From Thysanoteuthis rhombus (lineage: Eukaryota; Mollusca; Cephalopoda; Oegopsida; Thysanoteuthidae): 64,000 bases of DNA. The DNA is taken from positions 30,194,041 to 30,258,040 of the forward strand of contig OY735215.1 in assembly GCA_963457665.1 (NCBI GenBank), given 5' to 3'. The notes under the pieces are model-generated. The model saw only the letters and a list, made by a program, of their open reading frames with translations. It was not told where the DNA came from and searched no databases. Below are positions 11,080-23,200 of the stretch, piece by piece; position 1 is the stretch's first letter; the number at the start of each line of letters is the position of its first letter. The translations under genes were made by a program, and so were the position numbers.

Positions 11080-12120
11080 TCAAGGGTCCCACTTTTTAAC
11101 CCGGTCTTCGTCTGGAATTAAACTCCAGTTAGGAGAATGGACATCACCGGAAAGCCAGTTAAAATCATCAATATCATCCCAGGCATTAAGGGAACGGTTT
11201 AAGCCGGAAATTTCGTAATGAGACTCCAACTCAGGATATTCCCAATTGTAAGGGGCAAAGGTTACCTTGTTACAAGCTTCGATTATGGCCTTGCTAGTTA
11301 CGTGGATATAGAATTGACAATCCGTGGTTTGATGGATTCGTAGTTGGTGACAGGCCAAGAGAAAAGTGCAATTTGTACAATTTCTTATGAATACAGAACT
11401 GGAAACTGGACCACAAAACACTTTACAGCTGTTTAATTCATTGAGGTGCATAGCAGAGGGTGACCCGGATAATTTGACAGTGCACTCAGTCAGGTTCACG
11501 AGGGCCACATCTTCTTTGTTTACTTCCTCGGCTTTTTTCACCAAAGTCTCGCCCTTTTTATTTGAAAAATGACATTTGCCAAGGGTCACCACGCCTGTCA
11601 CACATTTTCCGGAGCGGTTTTCGCTGGTCGGTCTCGGCTTCGGCTTGGGCTTTGCTTTTTGGATTTCAGATATCTTTTTTCGGTTTTTGAAAGCAAATTT
11701 TTTCTTGGGCAAAACGACTTCCTTCTTTTTTTGCAGATTAGTTTGTAAATCAGAAACCTCTGACTGGGCTCGACCCAATATAGATGACGGTAGGAATAGA
11801 CTGGATTCAGCGACGTATTTCTGTAGCTTCTGTGAAGCCAGAGACATTTCCTCAAATTTGTCCACCATTTGGGATTTATCATCTTGAAGAATTTCATAAT
11901 TGTTGATAAATTCCTCGAGGATTTTTTTCTCCTCGTTAAATGTTTTCAAGAAGAAATCAAGCCGTTCTCCGTCGGCGTGTGAGGCTTGTTTTTCTTCCTG
12001 TCTTTTCAGTATGGCATTTTGTCTTTCTTCTTCCCTTGATCGTAATTTTGCAGTAATTGCTGCCTTTTTCTGGTCATCGAAAAGGACCGGTTGCTCAGAA
12101 ATTGACGACATTATTTCCAT
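11080..12120 (-). CDS. TBCC: Tubulin-specific chaperone C (tubulin cofactor C)
   Basis: TBCC is the cofactor that joins the TBCD/TBCE tubulin supercomplex. It acts as a GTPase activator on beta-tubulin, releasing folded alpha/beta dimers in the cytosol. The reading frame is a single uninterrupted exon. The first ATG (12118-12120) gives 346 residues, the length known for the human protein; the open frame runs ten codons further upstream but without an ATG. A charged N-terminal helical region (about 15-110) fits the TBCC N-terminal spectrin-like domain. A basic linker with KKKFAFKNRKK precedes a C-CAP/cofactor C-like beta-helix domain from about residue 175. That domain contains CKVFCGPVSSSVFI and ACHQLRIHQTTDC. 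The arginine in QLRIH, Arg261 here, is the catalytic arginine finger of the family. The C-terminus DDFNWLSGDVHSPNWS is also family-typical. No key residue is missing. The gene is much richer in CpG than most of the window. Confidence 0.97.
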   Translation of the reverse strand: MEIMSSISEQPVLFDDQKKAAITAKLRSREEERQNAILKRQEEKQASHADGERLDFFLKTFNEEKKILEEFINNYEILQDDKSQMVDKFEEMSLASQKLQKYVAESSLFLPSSILGRAQSEVSDLQTNLQKKKEVVLPKKKFAFKNRKKISEIQKAKPKPKPRPTSENRSGKCVTGVVTLGKCHFSNKKGETLVKKAEEVNKEDVALVNLTECTVKLSGSPSAMHLNELNSCKVFCGPVSSSVFIRNCTNCTFLLACHQLRIHQTTDCQFYIHVTSKAIIEACNKVTFAPYNWEYPELESHYEISGLNRSLNAWDDIDDFNWLSGDVHSPNWSLIPDEDRVKKWDP

Positions 12121-12967
12121 GTGATCCGACACAACCCGTGAAAAACTCACTTATATCAATGAAAAATAGATCCAGTAGAGTCACAGTAGTGATAGTAATA
12201 ACACCGTTATTCTTTCTCTCAAGTCGGAATACAATCTAAATATTGAATTGTTATCATTTGCTTTTTTAACTTTTCATAAAATGTCTTTCTTCTTATTTGA
12301 AGACACGATTATTCAACATATTCATGATGCGTAATAGATTTTTTTCATGTTCTTAAGCGGCTTGGGCTGATCATCACGCTACCAATCAGAAAATAAACCT
12401 CAAAAATTAAACTGCACACATCCACAATGAATCATTGATTAGTAAATAAATAATGAAATAGAATCACATGGAGTAGACAGTAGTCGCTACGATGTCTATC
12501 CGATTACTGCAACATGGGTATAATTGTGTTTTTCTTCTTTGTGAGTATTATTAGCGAATAATTGTTGGTTAATATGATTCGGTTCAAAAGTAAGTGAAAA
12601 AATCATGAAAAAATATTTTTCTTATGTAGTTAAGAATACTTTGACCGAATATGATCTTCATTCCTAACGAAAAATTTTCGTTTTTTTGAAAAAGTTACGT
12701 TTAAGGGAGGGCGAGTGTATAGGCTCTAAAGTGGTTGGGCGATTAGTTGTTCATATAATATAAAAGTAGACTCGTTAATTTACAATGCAAATATCAGCTA
12801 AACTGGATCCTTATCCTTACCTTTGTGTCTTCTACGCAAATATGACCGCCTATTCTAGCAGTTTATTTCCACAGTAAATCGAAACCGGTTCTCACTTTAG
12901 AGCCAAGTAGATATAGCCGTCTATTGTAATAGAAGGTTCTATAAGGTCGTGGTAGAGATTTGGACCG
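12121..12967. promoter_or_regulatory. Upstream region of TBCC (probable promoter)
   Basis: The 850 bases upstream of the TBCC start keep more CpG than the surroundings and contain no credible open frame. No TATA box is placed convincingly. A 12-base inverted pair, GGCTCTAAAGTG near 12720 and CACTTTAGAGCC near 12893, is present but its meaning is unknown. Confidence 0.35.
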
Positions 12968-13573
12968 AGTACTAAAATAGACTAGCCTAAAGATGACAAA
13001 AGTTATTTCCCTTGGTTGCTATTGATGGCTAGACGTTTTCATTTTTTTTTTTCATTTCCAGCTAACTTCATAGCTGAAAATGTTAATTACGTACGATGAA
13101 TCACACGAAAGTTCCTGAAATGTTAGGTACACTCGAAAATTCATACAAAGGCTTCAAAAAGTATAATTGTATAACGCATTGATAAGATATTAACACAATG
13201 ATTAGATTTAAAGAATGGTATCTTGTAGTGAGAGCAACGTTATTTACTGAATCAAACGGGAAAATTCTGGTAAAAAAATATTTTACCCTCATTTTATTAT
13301 GTCGTATTACTTACGTTAGGCGGGTATATCGAAATAAAAAGAAAGAAGTCATAAACATCTATGTAAGCAGTGAAATTATACAATATTATAATTTTTAAAT
13401 GATATATTTATCAAAATAGAATTTAAACATTTATCAGTTAATATGGAGGTTTCGCATTATTTTTTTAACATACTTGACTCATAAAATCAGTAGGAAATTA
13501 CAAAAATCTAGCCATTTTTTGCCATCAAGGGAGGTAACTATTTGTACTCTTTTCACTAGTCTATTTTAGTACT
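12968..13573. mobile_element. MITE-like element with long terminal inverted repeats
   Basis: AGTACTAAAATAGACTAG at 12968-12985 is matched perfectly by its reverse complement at 13556-13573. The similarity continues inward for about 75 bases with mismatches, including the pairs AAAGTTATTTCCCTTGG/ATAGTTACCTCCCTTGA and ATGGCTAGA. The 606-bp unit has no transposase. It lies about 850 bp upstream of the TBCC start codon. Confidence 0.7.
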
Positions 13574-14049
13574 AGATGAGTAAGTTTAAGCTACATTAAA
13601 TACCAAAATTTTAAGGAATAGAAAAACAATTGTTTGTGCTTTCAATCCATAAGACCTTGTTTCCTCCAGAAGTTTGTTGGTTGTGACGAATCTCAACTGA
13701 ATTTCCACTTTGAAACAGTTTAATAATAATGGTGACACTGAAAGCAGCGTGGGTTTGCCTGGGGCAGTGCATGAACCTACCCCTGAGATAAAAACTTTGG
13801 ACACTCTTTGTACATAAATCTTTTTTGTGCAGCTTGTCTCATTCCTAATTGCAAAAAAAGCTCTCAATTCAATTTACCATAATAAATTCAAGTTCAATGC
13901 TAACTTTCAACCAACAGTCAACTTAATTCAAGATTTGTTACCATTACAGCTGCCATGACCCTGTGCAGACACACATATGCAATAGAGTCACATATACACA
14001 CTAAAGACTGAAACAGATTGGTTTTCTCCTATTAAAACTATAAGAAGTC
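13574..14049. other. No recognised feature
   Basis: AT-rich flanking DNA. The minus-strand open frame near 13586-13867 shows no family resemblance. Confidence 0.45.
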
Positions 14050-14650
14050 ATTTACTCAAAAATAACTTACCTTTCTTGCAACATGGCCTGCCTATTGCCA
14101 TTTAAGTTTTCTAATAGTTTCTATGATGTCTTGGACTTCCATTTTCCCCCTGATATACTGTGATATCTTGTGATCTCTCTATGTAAGGTTGAGCATGATT
14201 CTCTTGTGCGCATTGCATGCTTTTCAGTTTGTGAGTTTGTCTCTTGGTTAAGTTCCATGTTTCAGCTCCATAAGTGTTTATCGGGAGAATGCATTGGTTG
14301 TATACTCTTCTTATTAGGATTATTGGGATTGTCTGGTTTTTGAAAGTTGAGCTTGCTCTGCTGAAGGCTTGCTATCCTAGAGTGATTCTTCGCTTAATTT
14401 CCAATTCTTTCGAGGATCTCATAGAGATTTGTTGCCAAGGTAGATATAGTGATCTACCTTCCTCAGTTTTGGATCTTCGATCTTGACATTTATCTTCTTA
14501 TTCTCAATGTGATTGTTGCACATGATTTTTGTTTTACTGAAGTTCATGTGCCGGCCGACTTTTTTGTTTTCTTCATTTAGTTCATCTAGCATTAGTTGGA
14601 GGTTGTGTAGGTTCTCTGCGGAAAGGATGATGTCATCTGTGGATCTCCAG
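14050..14650 (-). mobile_element. RTE-type LINE, inverted reverse-transcriptase segment
   Basis: Minus-strand translation from about 14660 down gives DDIILSAENLHNLQLMLDEL, then KKVGRHMNFSKTKIMCNNH and KVDHYIYLG. Further down is TYGAETWNLTK. This is the catalytic (A/Y)DD region and thumb of RTE/CR1-like endonuclease-reverse transcriptases. It ends near 14060 with a form of KLKWQWAGHV that is also seen in the copy at 23 kb. The frame is interrupted. It abuts, in opposite orientation, the 3' end of the same LINE type (14641-14812). Confidence 0.8.
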
Positions 14651-14812
14651 AGATCACATGTGAAACCGAGGCCGACAGAAAACAAGATGGAGAGATGAAC
14701 TAGACAAATTCAGAAAATACTGGCCGCACAACACCCATGATAGAGAATTGTGGTGAATCCGGGGGAAGGTCTATGTCCAACGACGGATGTAAAAAGACTG
14801 ATGATGAATAAC
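14641..14812 (+). mobile_element. RTE-type LINE 3' end (sense part of a twin-primed copy)
   Basis: From GGATCTCCAGAGATCACATG to AAAGACTGATGATGAATAAC, this matches base for base, with scattered differences, the LINE 3' ends at 23185-23355 and 39398-39582. The reading is the C-terminal PRDHM..RWRDELDKFRKYW stretch. With 14050-14650 it forms an inverted-5' / sense-3' structure. Confidence 0.8.
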
Positions 14813-14870
14813 TTACCTACATACAGAGGTCATTAAATGCAGAAAATAAACAGATCCTCTGCCAACTACA

Positions 14871-15110
14871 AGTGCTGTAGTAGTTCAATTGATTGAGCAG
14901 TTGGTGTATTTGGGTGAGCTTTATCTCTGATCTGAGCTCTTTGCTCACTATCATAAAGAATGATGGTCTGAGAAGTTGCAATGAAAAGCAACTGAAGTTA
15001 AGAAAGAACTGATGGTCTGAGTAGTTGCAATAAAAAGCAATTCAAGTTGATAAAGAAGTTTTAGTTAAAAATCAATAATGGTTAAGAAAAGCTTAGTAAA
15101 TGACTATACT
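14871..15110 (+). repeat. tRNA-derived SINE, family 1
   Basis: The head, GTAGTTCAATTGATTGAGCAG, is like a Pol III A box. It is followed by the family body (TCTGATCTGAGCTC, GCTCACT, GATGGTCTGAG) and the tail TTAAAAATCAATAATGGTTAAG. A roughly 55-bp tail segment (GATGGTCTGAG..AGTTGCAAT..AAAGCAA) is duplicated in tandem inside this copy. Other copies are at 40375, 40617, 44560 and 59040. Confidence 0.7.
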
Positions 15111-15289
15111 ATAAGCTAGCTATCTTAACCATTGATTTAGAAAATAGTATACCAAGAATTTTTCAACAAAAAAAAATCAGTATAGTCTGGAAATTAAATA
15201 CTTTTTATCTTTGCATATATGGTGTATCACCATGTGATAATGGTTTTTAAGCTGATCATGGGGATCGTTACTTCTGAGAATTAAATTTG
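15111..15289. other. No recognised feature
   Basis: Short AT-rich spacer between a SINE and a microsatellite. Confidence 0.4.
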
Positions 15290-15301
15290 CATACATACAT
15301 G

Positions 15302-15333
<32 letters not shown>

Positions 15334-15359
15334 TGTATGTATGTATGTATGTATGTATG
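15290..15359. repeat. (ATAC)/(GTAT)n microsatellite
   Basis: ATACATACAT turns into a run of GTAT tetranucleotides up to 15359, making a partly self-complementary array. Confidence 0.97.
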
Positions 15360-16289
15360 GCAGTGTGGATTTTTTTAGTCACAACTAGTATTTTTTTAAA
15401 TTCATTATAAAGTATGAGGTTGACCATCAAGTGATGAGATCTTTCCAAGTAAGAATATCTCTGAAAATTAATTTATAGGATCAATACTCCCCAACTTCAC
15501 ATCTGATTTGGCATTTTTATCCTCTTAATCACTGGTCTACTATCTTTAAGCATTAAATTACCCCAGCATTGCTAATAATCACCAGCATCTAATACCAGCT
15601 TGTTTTCCTTTGCTACTTTATTTTATACAACATGTTTAATTTTGTTGATTGAAGATTCTAGACTTTTCCATTTTAACTATTTCATATTGACACACACTTA
15701 ACAATTAGAAAATTAGAAAGCAAATGTTTACCTTTAGATCTAAGGGAAGTAAATCTTACATTGTCCAATCGAAGACAGAAAATACAGGATGGCCATGAAG
15801 TCACAATATGGTTTATTTGAATTTTTACTTTCGCCTTGCCCCAAAGTATGGCTATAAAACTTATATTTTTAAAAAATCATATAATGAAAATTCATACTCA
15901 TTTTTTTTTTCCAATTTTATTCAAAACAACGAAAACCAAAATATTGGATTTCCAAACATCTTTACAACTTTCTGATTAGCCTTTCTATAGATTACAAGCT
16001 TTCACATGAAATGATATTTCTTCTTGTTTTTTCTTTAATAATTACTTCTAATTGAAACTATTGTGAATGTGTCTGCCAAAGTCTTTATTGAGTAATTATG
16101 GATTATTTAAAGTTATTTCCCCAAAAAGGTTAATCAAATATATTGAGAATGACCAGGAGTACCATTCACATTGAGATGAAATTAGGAAAATACTTCCTAA
16201 TTACGTGTCATTTCAACTATTGCAAACCTCAGATAAGCAATGAAGTATAATCATTATTTGGTATTAAAAAGAGGGTACCAGTCTACTTT
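15360..16289. other. No recognised feature
   Basis: AT-rich DNA without supported genes. One partial copy of the recurrent motif (CTAAGGGAAGTAAATC) occurs near 15740. Confidence 0.45.
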
Positions 16290-16480
16290 ACAGATGTGGA
16301 TCAATAAACCTGACACAGTTATTGGCTAAATTTTCACTTTATTAGATTCAATCTATGTAATTGATGTAGAAGTATTGTATGGATTGAGTGCATTGACAAG
16401 GAATGAGATTATGTCCAAAAATAGATATTTCTTGCATAAAATGAATGCTTTTTCATCATTAGGTTATGAATTCATTGATG
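16290..16480 (+). repeat. Dispersed repeat, family 2 (copy 1)
   Basis: The order AACCTGACACAGTTATTGGC, TTGATGTAG, GGATTGAGTGCATTGACAAG, ATTATGTCCAAAAAT, TTGCATAAAATGAATGC and ATTAGGTTATGAA recurs at 34975-35215 and 53185-53370 with many substitutions. No coding capacity is visible, and the family identity is unknown. Confidence 0.55.
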
Positions 16481-17289
16481 TACAGGTATTCTATGCTATC
16501 TGAAAGTAGAACATTCGTATATAAACCTTTCATAAAACAAAAAACACAGAAGGAACAATTACCATTAATTGATATGGAAATTTTTTTTGAGCATTTAAAG
16601 ACCCCCAAAATGATGATGATTGTATGTCAAGCTGAGGCATTGGAGGTTTGGATGGTGGGAGGTACCAGAGACTGGGGTGTAGGAAAAGGAGGGTACATGC
16701 TGTTTCTATAATGTTTTGCTGCAAAACAAATGCAGAACACTATTTTTGCTTTTCACCTTTTTTCATAAAAGTGAAAAGGTGGCATAAAGTGAACTCTAGA
16801 AAAGCAGGTGATACCTGTAAATGATTCTGTAAAGTAATTTTTTTCATTTCAGTGTAAATATTGTAAAAATTGAAATGAAATTAACTTATGCTTGGAGAAG
16901 AAACCTTTTTTAGATGTTAACTTTGAAGGCAGAAAATGGAATCTCTTGTAAAATTTCAAATGCAAAACATAATTTCAATAAATTCTACCTGATATTCTCC
17001 TGCTTCAAATCATCATTCAGGATTTTTTATTGGCTATGCCTTATTTCAGATTTTATAAGATGAAAAATATGCCACATTCACTCTTTTCACAATTTTGCAA
17101 GTTTACATTGGGTTGTCTTTAACAACTGAGTGTCCTTGATGCTGAGAAATAAAGTAAGTTTAATAAGCGGCCCATTTAGACCTATCAAATATTTCTAAAA
17201 TGTCAGTTATTGACATCTGTCAAAGCCATGTAGAACTATAATTAGAGGTCATTTTCAATAACCTTTCCTGCATTATACACACAAACAAA

Positions 17290-17700
17290 TTAATGTAACT
17301 TTTGATGATGAGGAACTATCATTGTTATACACTGATTTGTCCTCATCTTGGTTGTTATAGTCACAACATATCAACTGTTGTACCCATTGGCTTTCTTTAG
17401 GAGTCTGTTTTAGTTGGTAGCATTTTGAGAATTTTAAACTGGACTATTAATTCAATCTATGGGGTTAGTTGGTTCTCAAAGGAAGAATTAACAGATATGA
17501 AATATCCTCTACCATGGATAGCGGAATGAGTACAATCTACTTCCTCGGATTAAATGGAAGGTTTGATTTGAAATTCTTGGAAGGTTACCAACTACAACAG
17601 ACATTTAAAGAGAGGCCAGAGCATTCAACAGCTTAAATGAAGTGACTATAACAAACAAAATTTCTGTAACTGTTGGATTATGGAGGCAAAACAAAATGCC
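17290..17700 (+). repeat. Dispersed repeat, family 3 (copy 1)
   Basis: GATGAGGAACTATCATTGTT, then TTGTTATAGTCACAACAT, TTGGTAGCATTTTG, GAAGGTTACCAACTACAACAG and GACTATAACAAACAAA. The same blocks in the same order occur at 22110-22440, inside intron 2 of transporter copy A. No frame or terminal repeat was identified. Confidence 0.6.
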
Positions 17701-20062
17701 CAGTGTAATTTGGAAATTGGATTGAAAAGAAAATGGCATCACAATTTCCTCATTTTATTCACGTAAACATCCTATTTATTGCTTTATGTTGGCCAAGTTT
17801 TACTTCAATCCAAAGATTATGCTGAAATCGTTGATGAAACCGTTGAAAATAAGAGGTCAAGTTATATACAGAAGAGTTATGTCCCTTCGATACAGTTCGT
17901 ATCATACAAATTTAGTGGTGATTGGCTTCAAGGAAGAGGTTAAGAAATATGAAGCATTTATTGAACACATCAAACTTGTGGTGTACTTCTGTGAGTTTCA
18001 TTTATTATTTTTTTCTCATGGTGTTTGAGGCCTCCATGATCATTTTAGGTGTATGGAAGGCCCTGTCTTCAGCCAGTTAGTTACTGTTTACTTTCTCCCA
18101 AACTTGTAGACAATCATTTTATGACTTTTCTGGAATATCTCACCAAAAAGAGCTTAAAACTCAGGCAGATAATCACATAATGCTACTTATAGCTTTCTAT
18201 ACATCAGAAAATTTCCTTTCTTCTGGCAAGTTGGGTCAAAATATAAGATGGCTTTATTTATTGCAAAATCATTACATGGAGTCGTTTCAATTTTAAATGC
18301 TGTTACTATAAAATGAATCATCCTCTATACACCTCAAGTTGTTTCCTGGACACAGAGATCATACATTTTCCAAAGCTTGAAACATTTCTATTAGTGCTCA
18401 ATGAAAGCTGGATTTTCACATTATTTAAAATACATTGACAGATTATTGATGCATCTTGACAATGATGGCATTAAAATTGTGTGCATAAGTCAATCACTGG
18501 GTAGCAATTTAGATAATTAAATTAAGGAAAAAAGGGGCCCACAGATTTGGCAAATATTTTAACAAGTTCTGAGACCCATGGAAATCTCACGGTTATTTTA
18601 AAAACTATAAGACATAAAATATGGAGATGAAAACGGTTATAATTTAGAAGAGTATAAAATTTGATACTTCCTCAAATTTAAATGAAAAATAAGGAAAAAC
18701 TGACATGTAAATATATAGATGTTTATTCTAGTTTTTCTAGTTCAATTCTTTTTTTGTAATATATCTAATTTTATCTAACTTTTATGGTGTATTTTTTCAT
18801 CAGTTGTAGGTAACAGAAGTTATGGACAAAGAGACAAAGAAACAAACAGAAAAAGTCTGATTGTTCTTTACATAGATTTCTGCAGCTAGCTGTGGTATTT
18901 AAAAACATCAATTTAAAATATTGAAGTAATCACGGTTCCAACTATTTCATAAAAATATAAAGAAAAGCTTCAGCATTTATTTTTTCCTTTAGAAATATAG
19001 TTAAGAAAACCCATTTTCTTTTTATCTTGAGCTTCTTAAGCTGAAAGTTTCCAACATCTTTCAAATACATGCATTGAAGCATATTCAGTTTTTTCTTATT
19101 TTTCAAATTTGTAGATCTCATTAATATTCCTTTTTGTTAGATAATGAAGTTATCCTACTTGAGAGTTCTTATATTTACAGAAAGTACAAGTGATTCAGAC
19201 GACTAATATGTTTGCGATTCAGTATCTTACCAATGTAAAGGATACTCAACCTTTTTTTAACAGAAATATTAACAGATTTTAACTAAAAATTCCCAATGTC
19301 TTGGCCACCATGTTTATTAAAGAAGAGAATTTTCTAACGAAATATTATTCTATGCAAATAAAGATATCCAATATGAATTATTCTGTTACAATATTTTTAG
19401 CTAAAATATTCATGCTTTTACAATTTGTTATTTTGTTAATTAGACATTATTATTTTTTTAAAAACTGTTTCAAGTTTTGGGAAATAATAGTTAACTTGTC
19501 TATGACTACTGAAGTTTATCATAAATGTACAACAGGCTCAGCTGATGGCTAAAACTGACACTATCAGTGTGACAGACATGGTGGGAAGACAGAGTTAGGT
19601 AGCTTGATAAGAGGATAGGAAGGGAGAGGAAGGAAAATTTAATAAAAGAGTCGGAAGGGAGAATGGCTAATATATGTGTGACAGACATGGCTCTATCATA
19701 CACCAATTTACTTAGGTATGAAATATATTGATACACATTGCATTCTATGTATGTTGATAATATAGATTTCCATTGCAGTGTGCTCGGAGAATAATGTTTC
19801 TAAAATTTTTTGATTACTTTTCCTATTTTTCTATTATTCCTTAAATTCAGCATTTTTACCATGTCATTAGAACATAAATGAAATTCTATTTTACTATGTC
19901 AGTTACACAAATTTACGTCCCTTAGCATGAAAGAAGACATCTGCACATTGGTAATTATTATATGTTTGATTATGATATTTTTTCTGGACCTTTTTTTTGA
20001 AGAATAAAATTCCCAATTCTGATGTTGTAGTCAATTTCTCAGAATGCAGAAAATAGCTTCAT
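17701..20062. other. No recognised gene; 3' flank of transporter copy A
   Basis: AT-rich DNA. The open frames at 17786-18028 and 19301-19552 have no family resemblance. The stretch 19560-19700 repeats GTGACAGACATGG and GGAGGAAGG-type words found, in complement, near the mariner fragments at 7 kb. Confidence 0.45.
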
Positions 20063-20068
20063 TTTATT
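20063..20068 (-). terminator. Candidate poly(A) signal of transporter copy A
   Basis: TTTATT on the plus strand is AATAAA on the minus strand, about 170 bases past the stop codon at 20235. A second one follows about 15 bases away. This is position-based support only. Confidence 0.35.
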
Positions 20069-20234
20069 TGTTGAATTGTTTATTTATAAAATCTCAATCC
20101 ATTTAATTGAAAAATGTCATGAAGCTTCATAAAGGACAATTATAAATAGACATGTATAATTATGGAGTTTCAAAAAAGCTGGCCTGAAATAGGGTTAAGT
20201 TGTTGCTGCTTTGATATAAGACAAGACCATTTTG

Positions 20235-23200
20235 CTATGAAGACTCATCTTCTAGAATTATATTTTTTTTTTTATGCTGCCAGTGAATATAAGATATGGC
20301 TGAAAAGAGAATAACTTCTATAATACTGAAAATAAAAATCAAGAACATTAAACTAGGATGTCCAAAATTCTGAAAAATCATAGCTGCAACATATGGGATG
20401 ACAACCTCACCTATGCCACTGGCCAGGAGTGAAACATTTAAAACAATTGAATCTAGATGTAAAAAGGAACCAGCCCATGTAATCACAGAAGGTAAAAATG
20501 AGGACTGGAAGATTCCAAAGCCTGCTGTGCCGACCCAAAGGTAAGCAGCATTATTTTGTTGAGCTATCAAGAAGCAGGTAAAGATAATCAAACCCCCAAA
20601 GTTGATACACAAGAGGACACCCATATGGACATACTTAGACAAGCCGAGGTTTGCTAATCGACCAATGAGAAGACAGCCCCAAAACATGGAGGTCATATAA
20701 GCCATGGTTCCCTTATCAAGAAACAGAGGGGCTGAGGAGCCATACAAAGTTAGCAAATCACTGAAAGCTATTATGCTACCAAAAACTGGAATGTGGAAAA
20801 AGAAAAGGAGGACAATTATCGGCCAGTTTTCTCTCCATTTTGCTGATGACCAGGGCTCCGAGTCGGACATTCTGTCATATCCTTCCTCTATTCTATTGCT
20901 GCATTTTTCATGAACGGAGTAATAAGCGAAGGCACAAATGGCGGGAAAGAGGACGATAGCTGTGAAGATGTAGGGATAAGTGATCCGCGAGGCAGTGACA
21001 TGACAAGTGTCGGTTGTGCAGTTTACAAGAGTGCTGATGTTTGCTCCAGGTTCAATGGAAACTTGGCTCTGGAAGGGTTTCACAGCAAATGGGATGAGAA
21101 AAGCAGATAACGCTTCTGCAATAGGGATGCATAACATTTGCCAGTTGTGTTCTCCAGGGAAGAGACGTAAGCAGAGTGTGTAGACAACTGGAAAAGAAAG
21201 AGAAAGAAAAGGGTTAAAATGAGTTTCTGATATTAGAACAGCAATGAATGCGTATACCAAGAATCTCTTGCCTAGTGATGAATCATAATCATTCACACTA
21301 GAATCACTAAACATAATCAGAATATGAATTGCACTTTTGGGCTTGCTAATGGCTGTTTGAGACATACAGTGTTAAGTCTCATTGTTGTTTCTTTTCATGT
21401 TGACAATGTAAAAGGTCTGTCCAAAAAGTATTCAGCCAGTTTGAATATCTCAAGAACTGGTTGCATAGCCTTGACGTTACTTGGCAACAAATCAGAGTAG
21501 ACCTTATTGCAAATGCAGTAATAGACACTCTCCAGTGGGATCACTCAGTTAGTAGTGAGACGCTATTGAATGAGCTTGTGTACTGCATGACTGTTGTATT
21601 CATAATAACCAAGTGAGTAGATGCTCCTGCTTATTCTTTAGGTCTCATGTTGTTTTTGTTTTTTTTGGCAAAATATTGCATCACTCAGGTTTGTCAACAA
21701 ATTAGTTTGTCATATATTGATAAACAAATTTTTTTTTTGTCTGGAGCTGTTGCCTTATTGTTTTAGAATTATTAAAAAACAGAAAAGATGATATTGGGAA
21801 AAATGAATTTTGTTCTATTCTTCAGTATTATAAAGAAAAAAATACTTTAGAAAAAATAAACAAAGAAGCTGTGATAAATTTTAAATCTTAAACTGACAAC
21901 TATATTGTTAAAATGTTATAAGCATAGTTCAATTGTTTGAGTAAAGCTTGGAATTTTAATGAACCTTTTCAAAATTACAGGCAATACAGTAGACAGTAGT
22001 ATGGGAGTTTTGTTGAAAAAACATATTTGTTTCTCTGTTCATTTCAGTGTAGCAGAGCGTAAAAAAAGTTAGTTATCATTATCATACAACTTACCAACCC
22101 ATTTTTGTCTGTATTTCCAAGATGAGGAATTATCATTATTGTCCGCTCACTTACTTGGAGTAACGTGTTTATCTTAGTTGTTATGGTCACAACATTTTCG
22201 CTATTGTATCCTCTGGCCTTTTTCAGATATCTATTACAGTTGGTAACTGTCTAGGATTTTTAACCTTGAGCAAGGATATATGAATGAGAACAATATACCC
22301 CTGTTGATTGAATAAAGAGTTCAATTCAAGATTCACAGAAGATTACCAACGACAACAACAGAAATGTTTCGACTATAACAACCAAGACAAGGACGCTAGT
22401 TTGAATAAATCAACATATAATTTTCAACCCGATACTTATATAATCAACAAGCAAAATTTTTATCCAAAAGAAAATTTGAAAATACCTAATTTCAAAGAGG
22501 ATTACCTCCCCAAAATGCTGGTAATGTATCTGTTTATATTCTACAAATGTTTTTTTTGTTATTATAGTCATACTGCTCTCAAAATATTTTATTATGATAC
22601 TCATTATGACCAACAGAAACCAGTCACCAAGAACCCTTCATTCTTAAACTTACATGTGTCCAACAAACCCTTTGTGCTTCCTTGTATCAGGAACAGACCT
22701 GTCATCCACCCAAGACTGGTAGAGAAAGGGATGAGAACATTGACAATGGCACCAACACCCAGGGTCAGCGTAATGTACAAATGCAAGCAACTAGCTTTAG
22801 TTATGATGGTACTGAGGATGATACTCATTAGAAAGCCAAAACCTTGGGCTGGAAAAATACGATTCATTTGAGACAGAGTGGCATTCACCTGTCCTGCAAG
22901 GTCCAACAGACTTGGTCCAAGTATACCATTGTCTAAGCCCTGCAATGAATAGAAAATAAAATAAAATAAAGTGAAAATTTCTCTCTCACTGGAAGAAGTA
23001 TAATTCAAACAGCTAAGAAGATTGAAACTTGGATTTAGAGAAAACTGTATAGTGTTTACCACAATTACTTGGAGAAATCATAGAGATTGAGACATCATGG
23101 AATCTATTAGAAAACTCAAATGGCAATGGGCTGGTCATGTTGTGAAAATGAAAGACAACTGATGGACATCACAACTCACAACAAGGATCCCCAGAGACCA

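Noticed and set aside
11576..11887. 103-codon plus-strand frame
   Set aside because: It is the antisense shadow of TBCC.
12121..12150. Ten-codon upstream extension of TBCC
   Set aside because: It starts with GTG, not ATG. The ATG at 12120 gives the usual family length.
20256..21365. Extended single-exon version of transporter copy A
   Set aside because: The N-terminal 60 codons of that open frame are intron 2 read through. The TTTTCCAG acceptor at 21188 and the match to copy B show where exon 3 starts.
22308..22871. 187-codon plus-strand frame
   Set aside because: It is largely the antisense of transporter copy A exon 2 plus adjacent intron and has no merit of its own.
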